Assembly (NCBI GenBank): GCA_030490835.1 | Contig: CM059971.1 | Location: 71,752,224-71,816,223 of the forward strand | From: Annona cherimola | Lineage: Eukaryota > Streptophyta > Magnoliopsida > Magnoliales > Annonaceae | DNA length: 64,000 bases | Reading direction: 5' to 3' | Shown here: positions 49,619 through 60,300 of the stretch, piece after piece | How positions within the stretch are numbered: the first letter of the stretch is position 1 | Layout of the letters: each line of letters starts with the position of its first letter | The notes under the pieces: generated by a model | What the model was told of the DNA's origin: nothing | Databases searched by the model: none | What the model saw: the letters and a program-made list of their open reading frames with translations, nothing else | Translations under genes and position numbers: made by a program

Positions 49619-49804
49619 CTGAAGAATCTTGAAAGTGCCATCTTTGCAGAAACGGAGAGGCAGATGAGCAAATCTCTTGATCTTGACGGTGGAATAGTCG
49701 TTAGTGACCATCAGATGCCCAAAGAGGGAATGAAGAGAGAAGAGGGATAGGTAGAGAATGACGAAAAAGAGGAGCTGCTGGAGAAGCTCCTGCCGCCGAA
49801 TCAT
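49619..49804 (-). pseudogene. PAP28: PAP28-like purple acid phosphatase, exon 1 only (captured fragment)
   Basis: 62 codons, ATG to a GT donor at 49618, phase 0. A hydrophobic N-terminal anchor or signal (LLFFVILYLSLFSLHSLFGH) is followed by FAHLPLRFCKDGTFKILQ. This is the run that leads into the V-ADMH metal site of plant purple acid phosphatases of the PAP28/29 type, where an intron after KILQ would fit. The next exon is not found downstream. It sits inside Harbinger A, in the same direction as its transposase, so it looks like a host exon carried by the transposon. A family match over about 20 residues makes this moderately sure. Confidence 0.6.
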
Positions 49805-50532
49805 CTGGAATGACGAAAAAGAGGAGTGCCATCTTCGCAGCCGGTCAGGCGTTTAGTCATTATTTCAGCTCGCCCCAATCTTTTTTTTATGTTTTCTTCA
49901 ATTACAGTTGCGTTTGGCCATAACAAAAAATATTAGTTAAAAATAAATGGAATATGTAAGTCCTAAACGACCTGGCACAGTTGGGTTGCATTTACATATT
50001 TAAGCAAAATCAAACGAAAAACAGGAAGAGAGTAGAACATGGATGGGGACAACATCGTTTAGGAGATAAAACAAAAACATACGCAATTAGAAAAAGATGC
50101 AAAGCCTACCTCTCGACGGTTTGTAGAGCAGCGAGCTTGAGGTGAGTTCGTCTTCGAAAAGGCCAGCGGCGAGCTCTGAATCAACTCGCAGGAGATGACG
50201 TCGGTGACATCGACGGCAGAGCTGGGTGGCCGACATCTGCGTCCAGCCCACCTCCTTCGTGCACAAAGAGCGGATTTTCTTGCCGGCAGCAACCTTAGCC
50301 TGATCGGAGAACTGCGCATAGACGGGTTGTCGGAGAAGATAATCTGTTCGTCGCTGCTTTCTCTCACCGTTGCCCGCAGCTCGTCCCTTTCAAATTTGTT
50401 ACATCAGTCAATAGCCGTACCACTCTCCATCTCGTCACTACCGGCCGATAGCAGTGGCTATGCTTAGGGTCGGCGTGTTATCTGACATGTACTCTGTCAT
50501 ACGTTTCATGCTTTTCAATTACTAAAGAAGGC
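49805..50532. other. outer right arm of Harbinger A
   Basis: A GC-richer patch at 50100-50460 carries ORFs on both strands (50059-50367 -, 50195-50467 +) that I do not recognise. It ends at the right TIR (50516-50532). Confidence 0.35.
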
Positions 50533-50535
50533 TAA

Positions 50536-51012
50536 GTTGTTTTTTTGCAACTTGTAGTTATATTTATAATTTTATATTTCTTAGATAATGCTTGTATTTT
50601 GTAACGTATTTATAAGGTGGAGTGTTTTATACTCTTAATGGATTTAAAATTACTAAGTAGAGTATTTAGTTATATGGGACTCTAAATAGCTCTACCTATA
50701 CAAGTGTTGGAAGTGAGACCGCTTCTATTTGCATAGTGTGTGGATTCACTCTGAGGTGCTCATGAAACTGGGTTACTGACATATGGTCATAATGTATTGC
50801 ATTTTAGAACACTTAATATATTTTGAAATCTTATATGTGAGATATATCTACTTATCAAATAGGGTCGACAGTTCAAAGCATTAGCTACTGTATACCTCGG
50901 TAAATCTTAATATATTTTCACTAAAAGTTCAAATCTACCCGATACCTTTATTTATGTATGAGATTTTCTTGGTTAAACGAAGTTGATTTAAATTTTGAAA
51001 ATGGCGGGGGAA
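50536..51012 (+). other. 3' noncoding interior of the copia element
   Basis: Resumes the copia element after Harbinger A. No coding sequence. It ends in the purine run GGCGGGGGAA (51003-51012) directly before the 3' LTR, a good polypurine tract. Confidence 0.7.
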
Positions 51013-51703
51013 TGTTGAGATTTTCAAAATGTATAAACATATATTAAATTATGAGTGTGTTTGGTAATGAATAAAACTTTTGATGAAAAGTTTTAGAGAG
51101 TAAAAGTTGTCAAATGATGTGATGTGATAGGGGTAATGATGAGTAGTAAAGAAGATAAAGTTAAAATAGATAGGCTAGTTGTGTGGATAGTTATGTAGAA
51201 ATGATTGAAAAGTAGGGTAGTTGTATAGAAAAATGTGAAAAAATAATTAAAAAATATGATAGTTATGGAGAGTGAAAAGTATTAGATTAAAAAGTTTTAA
51301 CTTGACATTTTGTGTGGATTGCCAAACACACCCTATATCATAGATAAACAACAAAATAAAGTAGTTGAGTTGGTAGAGTCTTAGGGGTCTAGAAAGTCTT
51401 GTGTTCGATCTTCACAAATTGCTGATTTGCAAAATTGTCATATTGTTTTGAAATTTTCTCCATTCAACCCATAATTTTGTTTTCAAGTGTCCGTGTGCCT
51501 AGAAAAAGTGTTGGTTCCTATTCTAATTCAGGTTTTGATTTTTGTATCCTGGGAGCAACTGTAAAATTATCTTAAGCCGCAAATAGGGTAGCAAAATTGC
51601 CTTAAGTAAAGTGACGTCGTAACACGTCTGAAGTGAAACTTGATTTTTAATTTCACTTTTTTCACTTTCCTTAATTCTCTCCTTTTTATATTTTGCCCTA
51701 ACA
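51013..51703 (+). repeat. 3' LTR of the nested copia element
   Basis: TGTTGAG to CCCTAACA. It matches 26530-26977 apart from a 281-bp MITE. Both LTRs share a tRNA-like stretch (GAGTTGGTAGAGTCTTAG ... GTGTTCGATCTTC here). Confidence 0.82.
51053..51333. mobile_element. MITE in the 3' LTR, GGGTGTGTTTGG ends
   Basis: 281 bp with GAGTGTGTTTGG and CCAAACACACCC ends, flanked by TAT (51050-51052, 51334-51336). The 5' LTR shows the empty site ATTAAATTATATCATAG with one TAT. It is the reverse complement of the MITE at 25888-26175. Confidence 0.88.
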
Positions 51704-52022
51704 TATACAATTGATTGATGGAGAGGATTGAAATAGCCTAAAAAGGGGCTTAGATTTGCCGAAGAGGTGCAACAAGTGGATTTTTTGAAGGAAAGCCAAT
51801 TGTAGAAGAGGATGGATTTTCTAGTGTTACTTCATAAAAGACTAGGATGTTGTAGATTTCATTGAAATTTTAGAGACAAGAGAGTCGATTTTAATGGAAG
51901 AGTTTGTTGCTTAAGATGTTTTTTCTACGGTTTTTCAAAGAAAGCACTAAAAATGTTTGAAGGGTATATTTATCATTTCTACTTAGCAACGATGAGCATT
52001 TATGGGAAGAGGCCAAATGCAC
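51704..52022. other. intergenic, no gene seen
   Basis: Right flank of the copia element. Confidence 0.4.
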
Positions 52023-52312
52023 CTGCATATATTTAGCCTATTTTTAAAAAAAATCTTTTTACATAATCATTAATCTAAGTTATTTAACATGTATATTAAG
52101 TTTTACCATTATGAATTTTTTAAATATTTTTTATTTTTGAAAATCAGTAGGATTTTTAATACAAAAATAAAAATTATAAAATATTCAAAAATGGTAAAAC
52201 TTAACTCGCATATTACAAACACTTAAATTAACAGTTGCATAAAAAAAATTTAAAAATAAAGATAGGTTAAAGCACTTGGGTGCACTGTATAAGTATCCAT
52301 TATATGGACCGC
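52023..52312. repeat. MULE-MITE-like AT-rich element
   Basis: Internal wording (ATTAATCTAAGTTATTTAAC, its mirror on the right, GTGCAC ends) matches the 18181-18534 family. A clean 9-bp duplication was not found. Confidence 0.5.
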
Positions 52313-52380
52313 CTAAGTACATTTAATGCATATTTCATTGGTATATGTAAAAAAGATTTCATATTTAGTAGATGAAAAAT

Positions 52381-52749
52381 ATTTCTGTTAGCCGGAGCTA
52401 AGTAAATGACTTATTTAATCCACATCAAAAAACTCATTTGAAATATTTTTTACTTTTTTTCATATACTTGTTTATTTAAGTGTATTTAACTTATAAACCA
52501 AGTTTTACCATTTTTGGATATATGTATTTTTTGAGATTTTTTAGACATAAGGTTATTTTAGCTATTTTAAAATGCCTCTATGTTTAAAAATATCAAAAAA
52601 TATGTATACGTTCAAAAATAATAAAACTTGATTTATGTGTTAAATACATCTATATTAACAAGTTTATAGAAAAAATAAAAAAGTACTTTAAATGAATTTT
52701 TTTAGAAGAGTTAAATAAGTCATTTACTCAGGATGGGCTAACAAGATCA
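52381..52749. mobile_element. MITE, 'CTGTTAGCC...GCTAAG' family
   Basis: Starts TTCTGTTAGCCGGAGCTAAG and ends with the mirror GGGCTAACAAGATCA. Same inner wording as 24592-24979. Confidence 0.65.
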
Positions 52750-52780
52750 TTTCTCTTGGTAATATATTTATAAGAAAAAT

Positions 52781-53157
52781 GATCCAGTTAATTTGAGCTA
52801 AGTAAATGGTTTACCTAGCCTATTTCAAAAAATTATTTAAAACACTTTTTTGCTTTTTTCTCATAAATTTATTGATAAATATGTATTTAACATATAAACC
52901 AAGTTTTATCATTTTTGGATATATGTATATATTTTTTTGAGATTTTTAAATATAAAGATATTTTAAAAATGGCTAAAATAACCTTATATTTAAAAAATCT
53001 CAAAAATATATACATGTATTCAAAAATAGTAAAACTTTGTTTATATATTAAATACATTTAAATAAATAAGTATATGAAAAAAAGTAAAAAAATTATTTAA
53101 AACAATTTTTTGAGATGACCTAGTTAAGTTATTTATTTAGTCCAAACTAATAGGATC
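52781..53157. mobile_element. MITE, same family, adjacent copy
   Basis: GATCCAGTTAATTTGAGCTA to CTAATAGGATCA, only 31 bp after the previous copy and in the same layout. Confidence 0.65.
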
Positions 53158-54799
53158 AGTTTTTTTTATATAATTAAAGCTAAAAGTTACGAGCATATTT
53201 GAAATTAACTTTATTCTTTAGCAAGGCATACAGGCACATGTGAAGCAGAAGAAATTTTAATTTTGATTTCATTTTAGGTGGAAAACTTTTTGTTACGAAA
53301 TTAAGTGGTAAAACTTAGTTTTAAGGTATAATAAACGTATTGCTATTTCATTATATTTACTTTTTATATTATATGTATTCGTAAGGATAAATAAGTTGAC
53401 CTTTATTTTTTTATTATAATTAAGTTGAAAAACTTAGTTCTATTATAGAATAACATAATGAAATTCATAAACTTAGATAAATGGGGAACTATATTAACGT
53501 ATAAAATCATCTCAGTCCATTTTACATATGTATAAAATCATTTAGATCCATTCCCGTCGTGTAAAATTGATAATAGATTTTGTTTAGATAGCATAGAATG
53601 TTTAGAATTGATGTGGTTATCTGCCCACAAGTTTATTATAGCTAAATTCTAATAGAATATAAGTCTTGAGAATTCTTAAAGCGTATTTATTAATAATCAT
53701 ACGTAAAGTCTAAAATTTATTTAAGCCATTCACGTATCTATTAGAATACTAGAATAATTTATACAATCATTAATTTTATTAAAATTAATGTTTTAGAAAG
53801 CGGCTAGAAATTGCGTCAAATAATTTTGAAAACAGAAGATAAATCAACCATAAAATATAGATTTTTTTATATATATTTACCATTCTAAAAATTCCAAAAA
53901 ATGCGTCAATGGGTTTTACTTGGGTTTGTATAGAATTCTGAATTGAAGTAATTATGCGTTGAGAAGTTAATTGAAACTAATTTTTTTATTATTCTATTTT
54001 AGAATTATACTTATAGTATCTTATTTTCTCCATCTAATTATTATAAATTAAACTCATGAAAACTCTTAAAATTTTTCTTATAAATCCTTAACAACTTTCC
54101 TTAACTCTATCAAAAAGGGGGCAACCATAGTACTTTATAAATCAGGTAGATAAGATAATTCAAATTGGAACATGAATATTTTGGTGTGCCGAATCTACAA
54201 AATTTTAAAATTTCTAACCACACACAAGCACCCGCCTCCCCCCCGGGGTTCGAATCAAGTCGACGCCATGACATGAGGGTAGTTTTTGTCTCCGGTACAG
54301 CGATTGTAGTAGTGGTCTCCTGGATGAGGGGCTTTAGTTTCTTCTTTAATATTGTAAAAAGGATTTATGAGGATTGATGAACGTATTTCGAAAGAAAATT
54401 TGTAAGGGTTTTCGCGTACTTAATCTGTAATACTTTGATGGAGAAGAAATAAGATAGTGTAAAATATAATTCCTAAATGGAACAATAAAATTTTAAAAAA
54501 AATTCTAAATAATATATGACGATGGATTTACTTGGATTACATACAATATTTTGAATTGAATAATTACTTCTCGAGAAGTTAATTAGAACTAATTTTTATT
54601 AAAATACAATTTTTTAGAATCTTTATGTGGATAATATTCGCTTAAGTATATTTATAAAATTATTTAGGTTCATTTACATATCTATTAGCATACTTAATAA
54701 TTTCTACAGTCATTAATTTTATAAGAATTATACTTTATAAATTAGATAGAAATTGCATAAAAATGTAAAATATCCATGAGATAGTGGATTTAGTTTTTT
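53158..54799. other. AT-rich intergenic
   Basis: No gene supported. Several stretches resemble the dispersed AT-rich repeat near 19.3 kb. The 70-codon ORF at 54165-54377 has no recognisable features. Confidence 0.4.
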
Positions 54800-55520
54800 A
54801 ATTACTCATAAGAATCTTAAAAAGAACTGCATTAGATTGACTAAATTTGATTGGATAAGTTAACTTAATAATTGGGTTTATCGATTTTGATGAGTTGATT
54901 CTCTCAATTATTCATGAAAAATAAGACTAAGTTGGTTGGGTTTTGACTCAATGAGTTAACTATGATTGTTTAACTCAAATGAGTTATTTGAGTTTAAAAA
55001 GTTTATTTTTTTCAATTGCGTATGAGAAACTTAAAAAAAGTAAAATTAAGTTGATTGAGTTTGAATCAATAAGTTAGATCATCAATTCTTTTAATTGCCT
55101 AGGTGAAAGTTAGAAAAAGTAGGACTAGATTGACTATGTTTGACTTAATTAATTACTCAGTTTGTTTGAGTTAGGAAGTTAGATAGTTTGGTTCTCTTAA
55201 TTACATAATAAAGTTAAAAAGAGTAGGACCAAGTTTATTGGGTTTGAGTTGGTGAATTGACTCAGTTGACTAAGCTAGTTGGATCATCAGCTTATCTCAA
55301 TCAGAAAATTAAAAAGAGTGGAACCAAGTTGATTAGATTTGATCTGTTAGTTGACAAAATGGTTTGGACTAAATGAGTTTCATAAATACAAATTAAAAAA
55401 ACGTGTTGGCTAGATTGAGTGGATGAAGTTGGCTTAGTTTGGCTCGATCTTTTCGAATATCCATCAGAAACACCCAAAAAGTTGGGCTGTATTAACTGTT
55501 TTTTCACTTGATGAGTGAAC
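54800..55520. repeat. degenerate minisatellite, unit about 75-110 bp
   Basis: Seven or eight diverged units, each with a core like AATTA-CAT-AAA-TTAAAAAGAGTAGGACCAAGTTGATTGGGTTTGA followed by GAGTTGACT-like wording. Units start near 54806, 54899, 55009, 55085, 55192, 55291, 55380 and 55454. Noncoding. Confidence 0.65.
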
Positions 55521-55968
55521 ACAGCGGTTTGGTTAACTAACTTAATTAGGGAGTTGATGACATAAGTGATGTAACACTGGTTTCCACGTATAGCTATTTA
55601 AGGATCTAAAATGTCAGAGCAGAGTATTTCAAACCATAAGTGAACATATCATGACAGATCTTGCTTTATCCGAATTCTAGCTTGACAAGAAAATACTTCG
55701 TAGTTGACCCGAGGCAATGTGACCTTACCTCCATCAACTACGCAAGTCCTGGGCTCTTGTGCCAGTGTGGCCTTGCCTCCATCAATTATAAGTTCTTAAG
55801 GTCTTATCTACACGGTAGGCAAGTTCCTCAACTATACATGTCTAATAAGAAGGTGAAACGTAAACTCAAAATAAATAAATAAAATAAAATAAAACAAAAT
55901 AAGAAGGTGAAACGGAAGCAGTGGGTTGACCATGATGATCATTTAAGATATACTCTAATTGTTCGCAT
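55521..55968. other. intergenic, no gene seen
   Basis: A short duplication (TGTGACCTTACCTCCATCAA / TGTGGCCTTGCCTCCATCAA) lies at about 55718-55785. Nothing else is supported. Confidence 0.4.
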
Positions 55969-56612
55969 GCGTGTGTTTGGAAAGTGATAAAACTTTTGGA
56001 TAAATTTTTTTGGCAAATTCGATATATACCCACTAATTTTACCCTAATTCCACTTATACCCATGAATTTTCAAAAATTCCTTTTGTACTCACGAATTTTC
56101 TTCATAATTTCACTTATACCTACGCCATTAGTAATCCATTAAACTGACCATTAGTCCCCTTATAAAATGATGAATATGTCCGAGCTCTAATATAATTTAA
56201 GGTTCTTTTGCTTAAAGTTAAAGATTCATATTCATAATTATGCATGACCATATTCATCATTTCCCAAAGAGTTAGCGACCCTTTTAACAAATCCCTAACA
56301 GTATGGGTATAAGTAGAATTATGACGAAAATTCGTGGGTATGAGAGAAATTTTTAAAAATTCATGAATATAAGTGGAATTAAGAGTAAAATTAGTGGGTA
56401 TCTTTTCTATAAAAGTTTTTGAAATAAAAAAATGATATAATATAATCCGAATAATAATGAAGAGTAAAAGAATAAAGTTAAAATAGATAGACTAGTTTTA
56501 CAGTAGTTGTGCATAAATAATTGAAAAGTATAGTCGTTGTTTCGGATGATGTAAATAAATAATTAAAAATATGATAGTTGGGGGAGGAGTTGCGCTCTGC
56601 TAAACATGCCCT
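55969..56612. mobile_element. MITE with GTGTGTTTGG end, split by a hairpin element
   Basis: The left end CGTGTGTTTGGAAAGTGATA and the right body (GAATAAAGTTAAAATAGATA, then AAACATGCCC) match the 51053-51333 MITE in the same direction. The middle is interrupted by 56004-56410. Confidence 0.65.
56004..56410. repeat. long hairpin MITE
   Basis: The left arm (ATACCCACTAATTTTACCCT, CCACTTATACCCATGAATTT) is mirrored on the right (AAATTCATGAATATAAGTGG, AAAATTAGTGGGTAT). Similar hairpins lie at 58965-59415 and, more distantly, at 10540-11330 and 61150-61620. Confidence 0.7.
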
Positions 56613-56742
56613 ATGAAAACCAAGTGGAGTTCAAAGATTTTTGGAGTAGCAATGTCATTTTTAGTAGAGCGACAGTATGGGAAAGTATAAGTGGAATACT
56701 CACACATCCAAGCTAGATCCAGTGCGGCGAGGACCTAACACT

Positions 56743-57060
56743 TTGCTAGCTGGTCATTTTGCTACAGATCTGAAGAATATAACTTATAGCAAACTCAATT
56801 GATTGCTAGTCCTCCATAACCATCTTGGCTCTTCTTTCATTAATGTCGCAAGATTAATTTGGGCTTGAAATAATCACTGAGTCCTCTGATTGTGTGTGTG
56901 CGTGTGAGAGAGAGAGAGAGAGTTTAGCTCTTCCTTCAAGAAAACATGTAAAGAGCCGTCCAAGCTTTCCAACGCCCGACCTCTTCCATTGTAGTTCAAG
57001 TTAGCACTTGACTTGGAATCCGCACCCAAGAAAATGATCCAACTCCACGCATTGTATATC
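56743..57060 (+). repeat. PLD upstream segment with a diverged copy at 18 kb
   Basis: Matches 18062-18765 (minus its MITE) and supplies the empty site for that MITE. It includes a (GA)n run at about 56907-56923. It would hold the promoter or 5' UTR of the PLD gene. Confidence 0.65.
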
Positions 57061-57171
57061 TATGCCAAAAGACCCAAATTATTCCCTTTTCTTTGTACAG
57101 AGTTTACTACATCACATCAGAAAAATTAGATTTCAGATTTCCACCATTCAATTGCTTATTTTCTTCTTGGT

Positions 57172-57285
57172 ATGGAACGAAATTCCACCAAATTTCTTCA
57201 TGGAACTCTCGATGCTTCCATCTTCTTTGCAACAACCTGTGATCCAACATTCCCTTGCAGTGTAAGTGTGACCAAAAAAACCTTT

Positions 57286-57321
<36 letters not shown>

Positions 57322-60300
57322 TCCTCAGGTTTTCGGTGATCTTTCACACATTAATTTCCATAGTTGGCATACTTTATCAAAAAAAAATTTCCATAGTTGG
57401 CATTCACCCATTTGAAAATTCCTTGCAATTGCTAACCCCAAGAAAGCCAGGATGCATTGCAGTTCATGTGGAGGAGTGATAAGCCTGCTTATGTGACCAT
57501 CAAGCTAAACGAAACCAGAGTTGCAAAGACGACTCAAGAAATCGACCGTGCTTGGAATCAGTCATTTCAGATCCTCTGTGCTCATGCCGCCGAGTCCACC
57601 ACAATAGTTATAACACTAAGGACTAGATTCTCCATCTTGGGTCGAATCCACATTCCAGCTCTCCAATTGCTCATTGATCATCAAGCTGCTGTTCATGAAG
57701 GCCTCTTCCCTCTTTCGAACGAAAAAGGCAAGTTGATTCCGAAGCTCAAGCTCCGGTTTCGGCTGCAATTCAAGCACGCTGAGCTAGATTCCTGGTGGGG
57801 TAGAGGGCTTGGCCATGGATGCTTCCCTGGTATTACTAGGGGAGTTACCTTCCAACAACGTTCCAACTGCTCTGTTGTTCTGTACCAAGATGCCCACCAT
57901 AGGCCGTGTTTCCAGCCACCTATTTGTGGGGATGGAGGGGAGAAGATGTACAGGGCGAGGAAGCTATGGGAGGATCTCTTCAGGGCCCTTGATGGCGCAA
58001 AGCATTTGATATACATTGCAGGGTGGTCTTTCAACCATAACATAGTGCTGGTAAGTACTGATAATATCAGGAAAAATGGACTTTCTTTTCTTTTTATCGG
58101 GTCATAATTCAAACAGAATCGGTGCAATGCATTTGAATTTAGGATCTTCTCCATCTGGGACTTACCAGATGATAAATCAAGTCATAATATTTAAAGTTAT
58201 TTGGCTTATGATATAAAACAAAAAAAACGTTTCAAAGTGCGCTAGACCTGGCTAAAATGTACATAATCATATATAAAATATAAAAATAATTCTATCTATT
58301 TGTAGTTGAATGTCGCAGTAATTAATAGAATAATTTATCTAATCAGGAGGATTTTTTAGATGGTATAAATGTTAAACTAACAATTTTCAAATTAAGTGGA
58401 TCATTTTATTGTTTTAATTTTTTGGATGAAACTTGGTTCCCTAATTAAACCAACAATTCTAAACTTTTAATGATACAGATCTTTCGTATCATGAACTTTT
58501 TCTTATCGTATGAGAATGAATGATAACTGCAATAAAGTTAGTTTTAATTTATCAAAACAAATTTGATTGCTTACCTACACCAGAAGAATAAGTTTCAGTT
58601 GCAAAAATTTTGTAAATAAGCTACCCAGTTTTCTCAATTCTATTATATCTAATGGAACACATTTTGAAACGAAAAATCGTTAAAAATATTCGACGGTAAC
58701 ATATTTTTTTATAAAAAAATAGAGAACCGAAATTGTTAGGGAAGAACATTCAAGACCATTTTAAGCCTTTTAGTCTTCTGACAAGAATTAAATATGAATC
58801 TTAGGGACGGTCTTCTCAAAGGGAAAAAGTGGGGAGATTGTCGTGGAAAAAATTTCGAAAAAGGTGAGAGGGAATGATATAATATTGATAATGATAATAA
58901 GGATAAAATAAATATCATAATTGTATTAATAGATGTGAAAAACAATTAGAATATAAAAGTAAGGTCGAATTCTCATATACCTTAAGAATTTTACCTTAAC
59001 TTCATTTATATCTACAAACTTTTAAAAATATTTCTTATACTCATAAATTTTTGTTCTAATTTCATATAGGCTCATGTCGTTAGAAATTCATTACAATGAC
59101 CATTAACCTTCCTGTATATGTCCATCCTTAATTATGATTTTATAATTAAAAATTCATCTATAATGAATCTTTAGTAATTCAATAACTATAAAATAATATA
59201 TTATTTGAATATGAATCTTTAATTTTTAGCAAACAACTTCAAATTATATTAAGATTTGAACATATTCATTATTTTATAGGGAATTAATGACCCATTTAAT
59301 GGATTCTTAATGATATAAGTATACGTAAAATTAGGATAAAAATTCGAAGATATGAAAGATATTTTTGAAAGTTTGTAGATGTAAGTGAAATTAGTAGGAA
59401 AATCCATATGTAGCTGCCCTTAAAATAATAATAAAACAATAAGATAGCTTGAGAATTAAGATATAAAATTATACTAAACTGTGTACAGAAAGGAGTTGGA
59501 AAATTTTCTTCTTTCTTATTATTATTGTTTTTCCCCTCCCTACTATAGACCCACTTTGGAAGTCATTAAATTTTCTAGAATATTTTGCTTCCAAGTCAGT
59601 ATTACTTTCTCGGAACTTCTGAAGTAAAGTAGGATTGTCCAATCTTGAGAGTCATTTGTCGTTCTCTATTTTATTTTATTTTTTGGCCTTGGTTGTCTGC
59701 ATTTCCATCCCCTTAAAAAAAGTTCGGAAAATTTATTCCTGAGCGGGAAGACAACCGTTTCTGGTCAATGAATGACATGAATGAACCTGGTGCTAAATTC
59801 CTCCTGCCAAGGTAAGAGACCCGGAATCCGAAATCCCAAATGCGGTGGGCATAACAATCGGCGAGCTGCTGAAGCGGAAGGCGGAGGAGGGCGTTGCAGT
59901 GCGGCTTATGCTCTGGAACGACGAGACATCCCTCCCCATCATCAACAACCCCGGCGTGATGAGAACCCACGACCGAGACGCCCTCCGCTACTTCAACCAC
60001 TCCCACGTCGTCTGCTGCCTGTGCCCCAGAACGCACCACAAATTCCCCACCTCCTTCGCTCACCACCAGAAGACTATCACTGTGGACACGCCCGCTGGCA
60101 GCGCCGGCAGAGAAATCACCAGCTTCCTGGGCGGTTTTGACCTCTGCGACGGCCGCTACGACACGGACCAGCACGCCCTGTTCCAGACGCTCAACACCCC
60201 GTCCCACGCCCACGACTTCTACCAGATCAACTTCGCCGGAGCCAGCCTCCAAAGGGGCGGCCCGCGCGAGCCCTGGCACGACGCCCACGCCAGCGTCACC

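Larger units (their letters stand above)
33449..50532 (-). mobile_element. PIF/Harbinger transposon 'Harbinger A', itself interrupted
   Basis: Bounded by GGCCTTGTTTGGTAATCG at 33449 and, inverted from 50532, GCCTTCTTTAGTAATTG (one terminal base lost). It is flanked by TAA on both sides (33446-33448, 50533-50535). TAA is the standard PIF/Harbinger target duplication. Removing the nested MITE complex (38188-48753) leaves about 6.5 kb, a normal size. All genes read on the minus strand: transposase (36684-38039), Myb/SANT (35323-36331) and RNase H1-N protein (34805-35110). The right arm holds a PAP28-like exon. It is dead: the transposase has a nonsense codon and lacks its catalytic Glu. Confidence 0.78.
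26530..51703 (+). mobile_element. Ty1/copia retrotransposon enlarged to 25 kb by nested insertions
   Basis: One plus-strand element whose parts are spread over 25 kb. The 5' LTR is 26530-26977. Gag is 27060-27285 plus 29748-30160, and pol runs to about 33440. The 3' interior is 50536-51012, with a purine tract before the 3' LTR at 51013-51703. The flanking 5-mers are TAGAC and TATAC (4 of 5 match), which joins the two distant LTRs into one insertion. Removing the solo LTR (27286-29747), Harbinger A (33449-50532) and the MITE in the 3' LTR leaves about 5.3-5.4 kb, the usual copia size. The coding frame is broken in many places. The LTRs match by eye at close to nine sites in ten. Confidence 0.8.
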
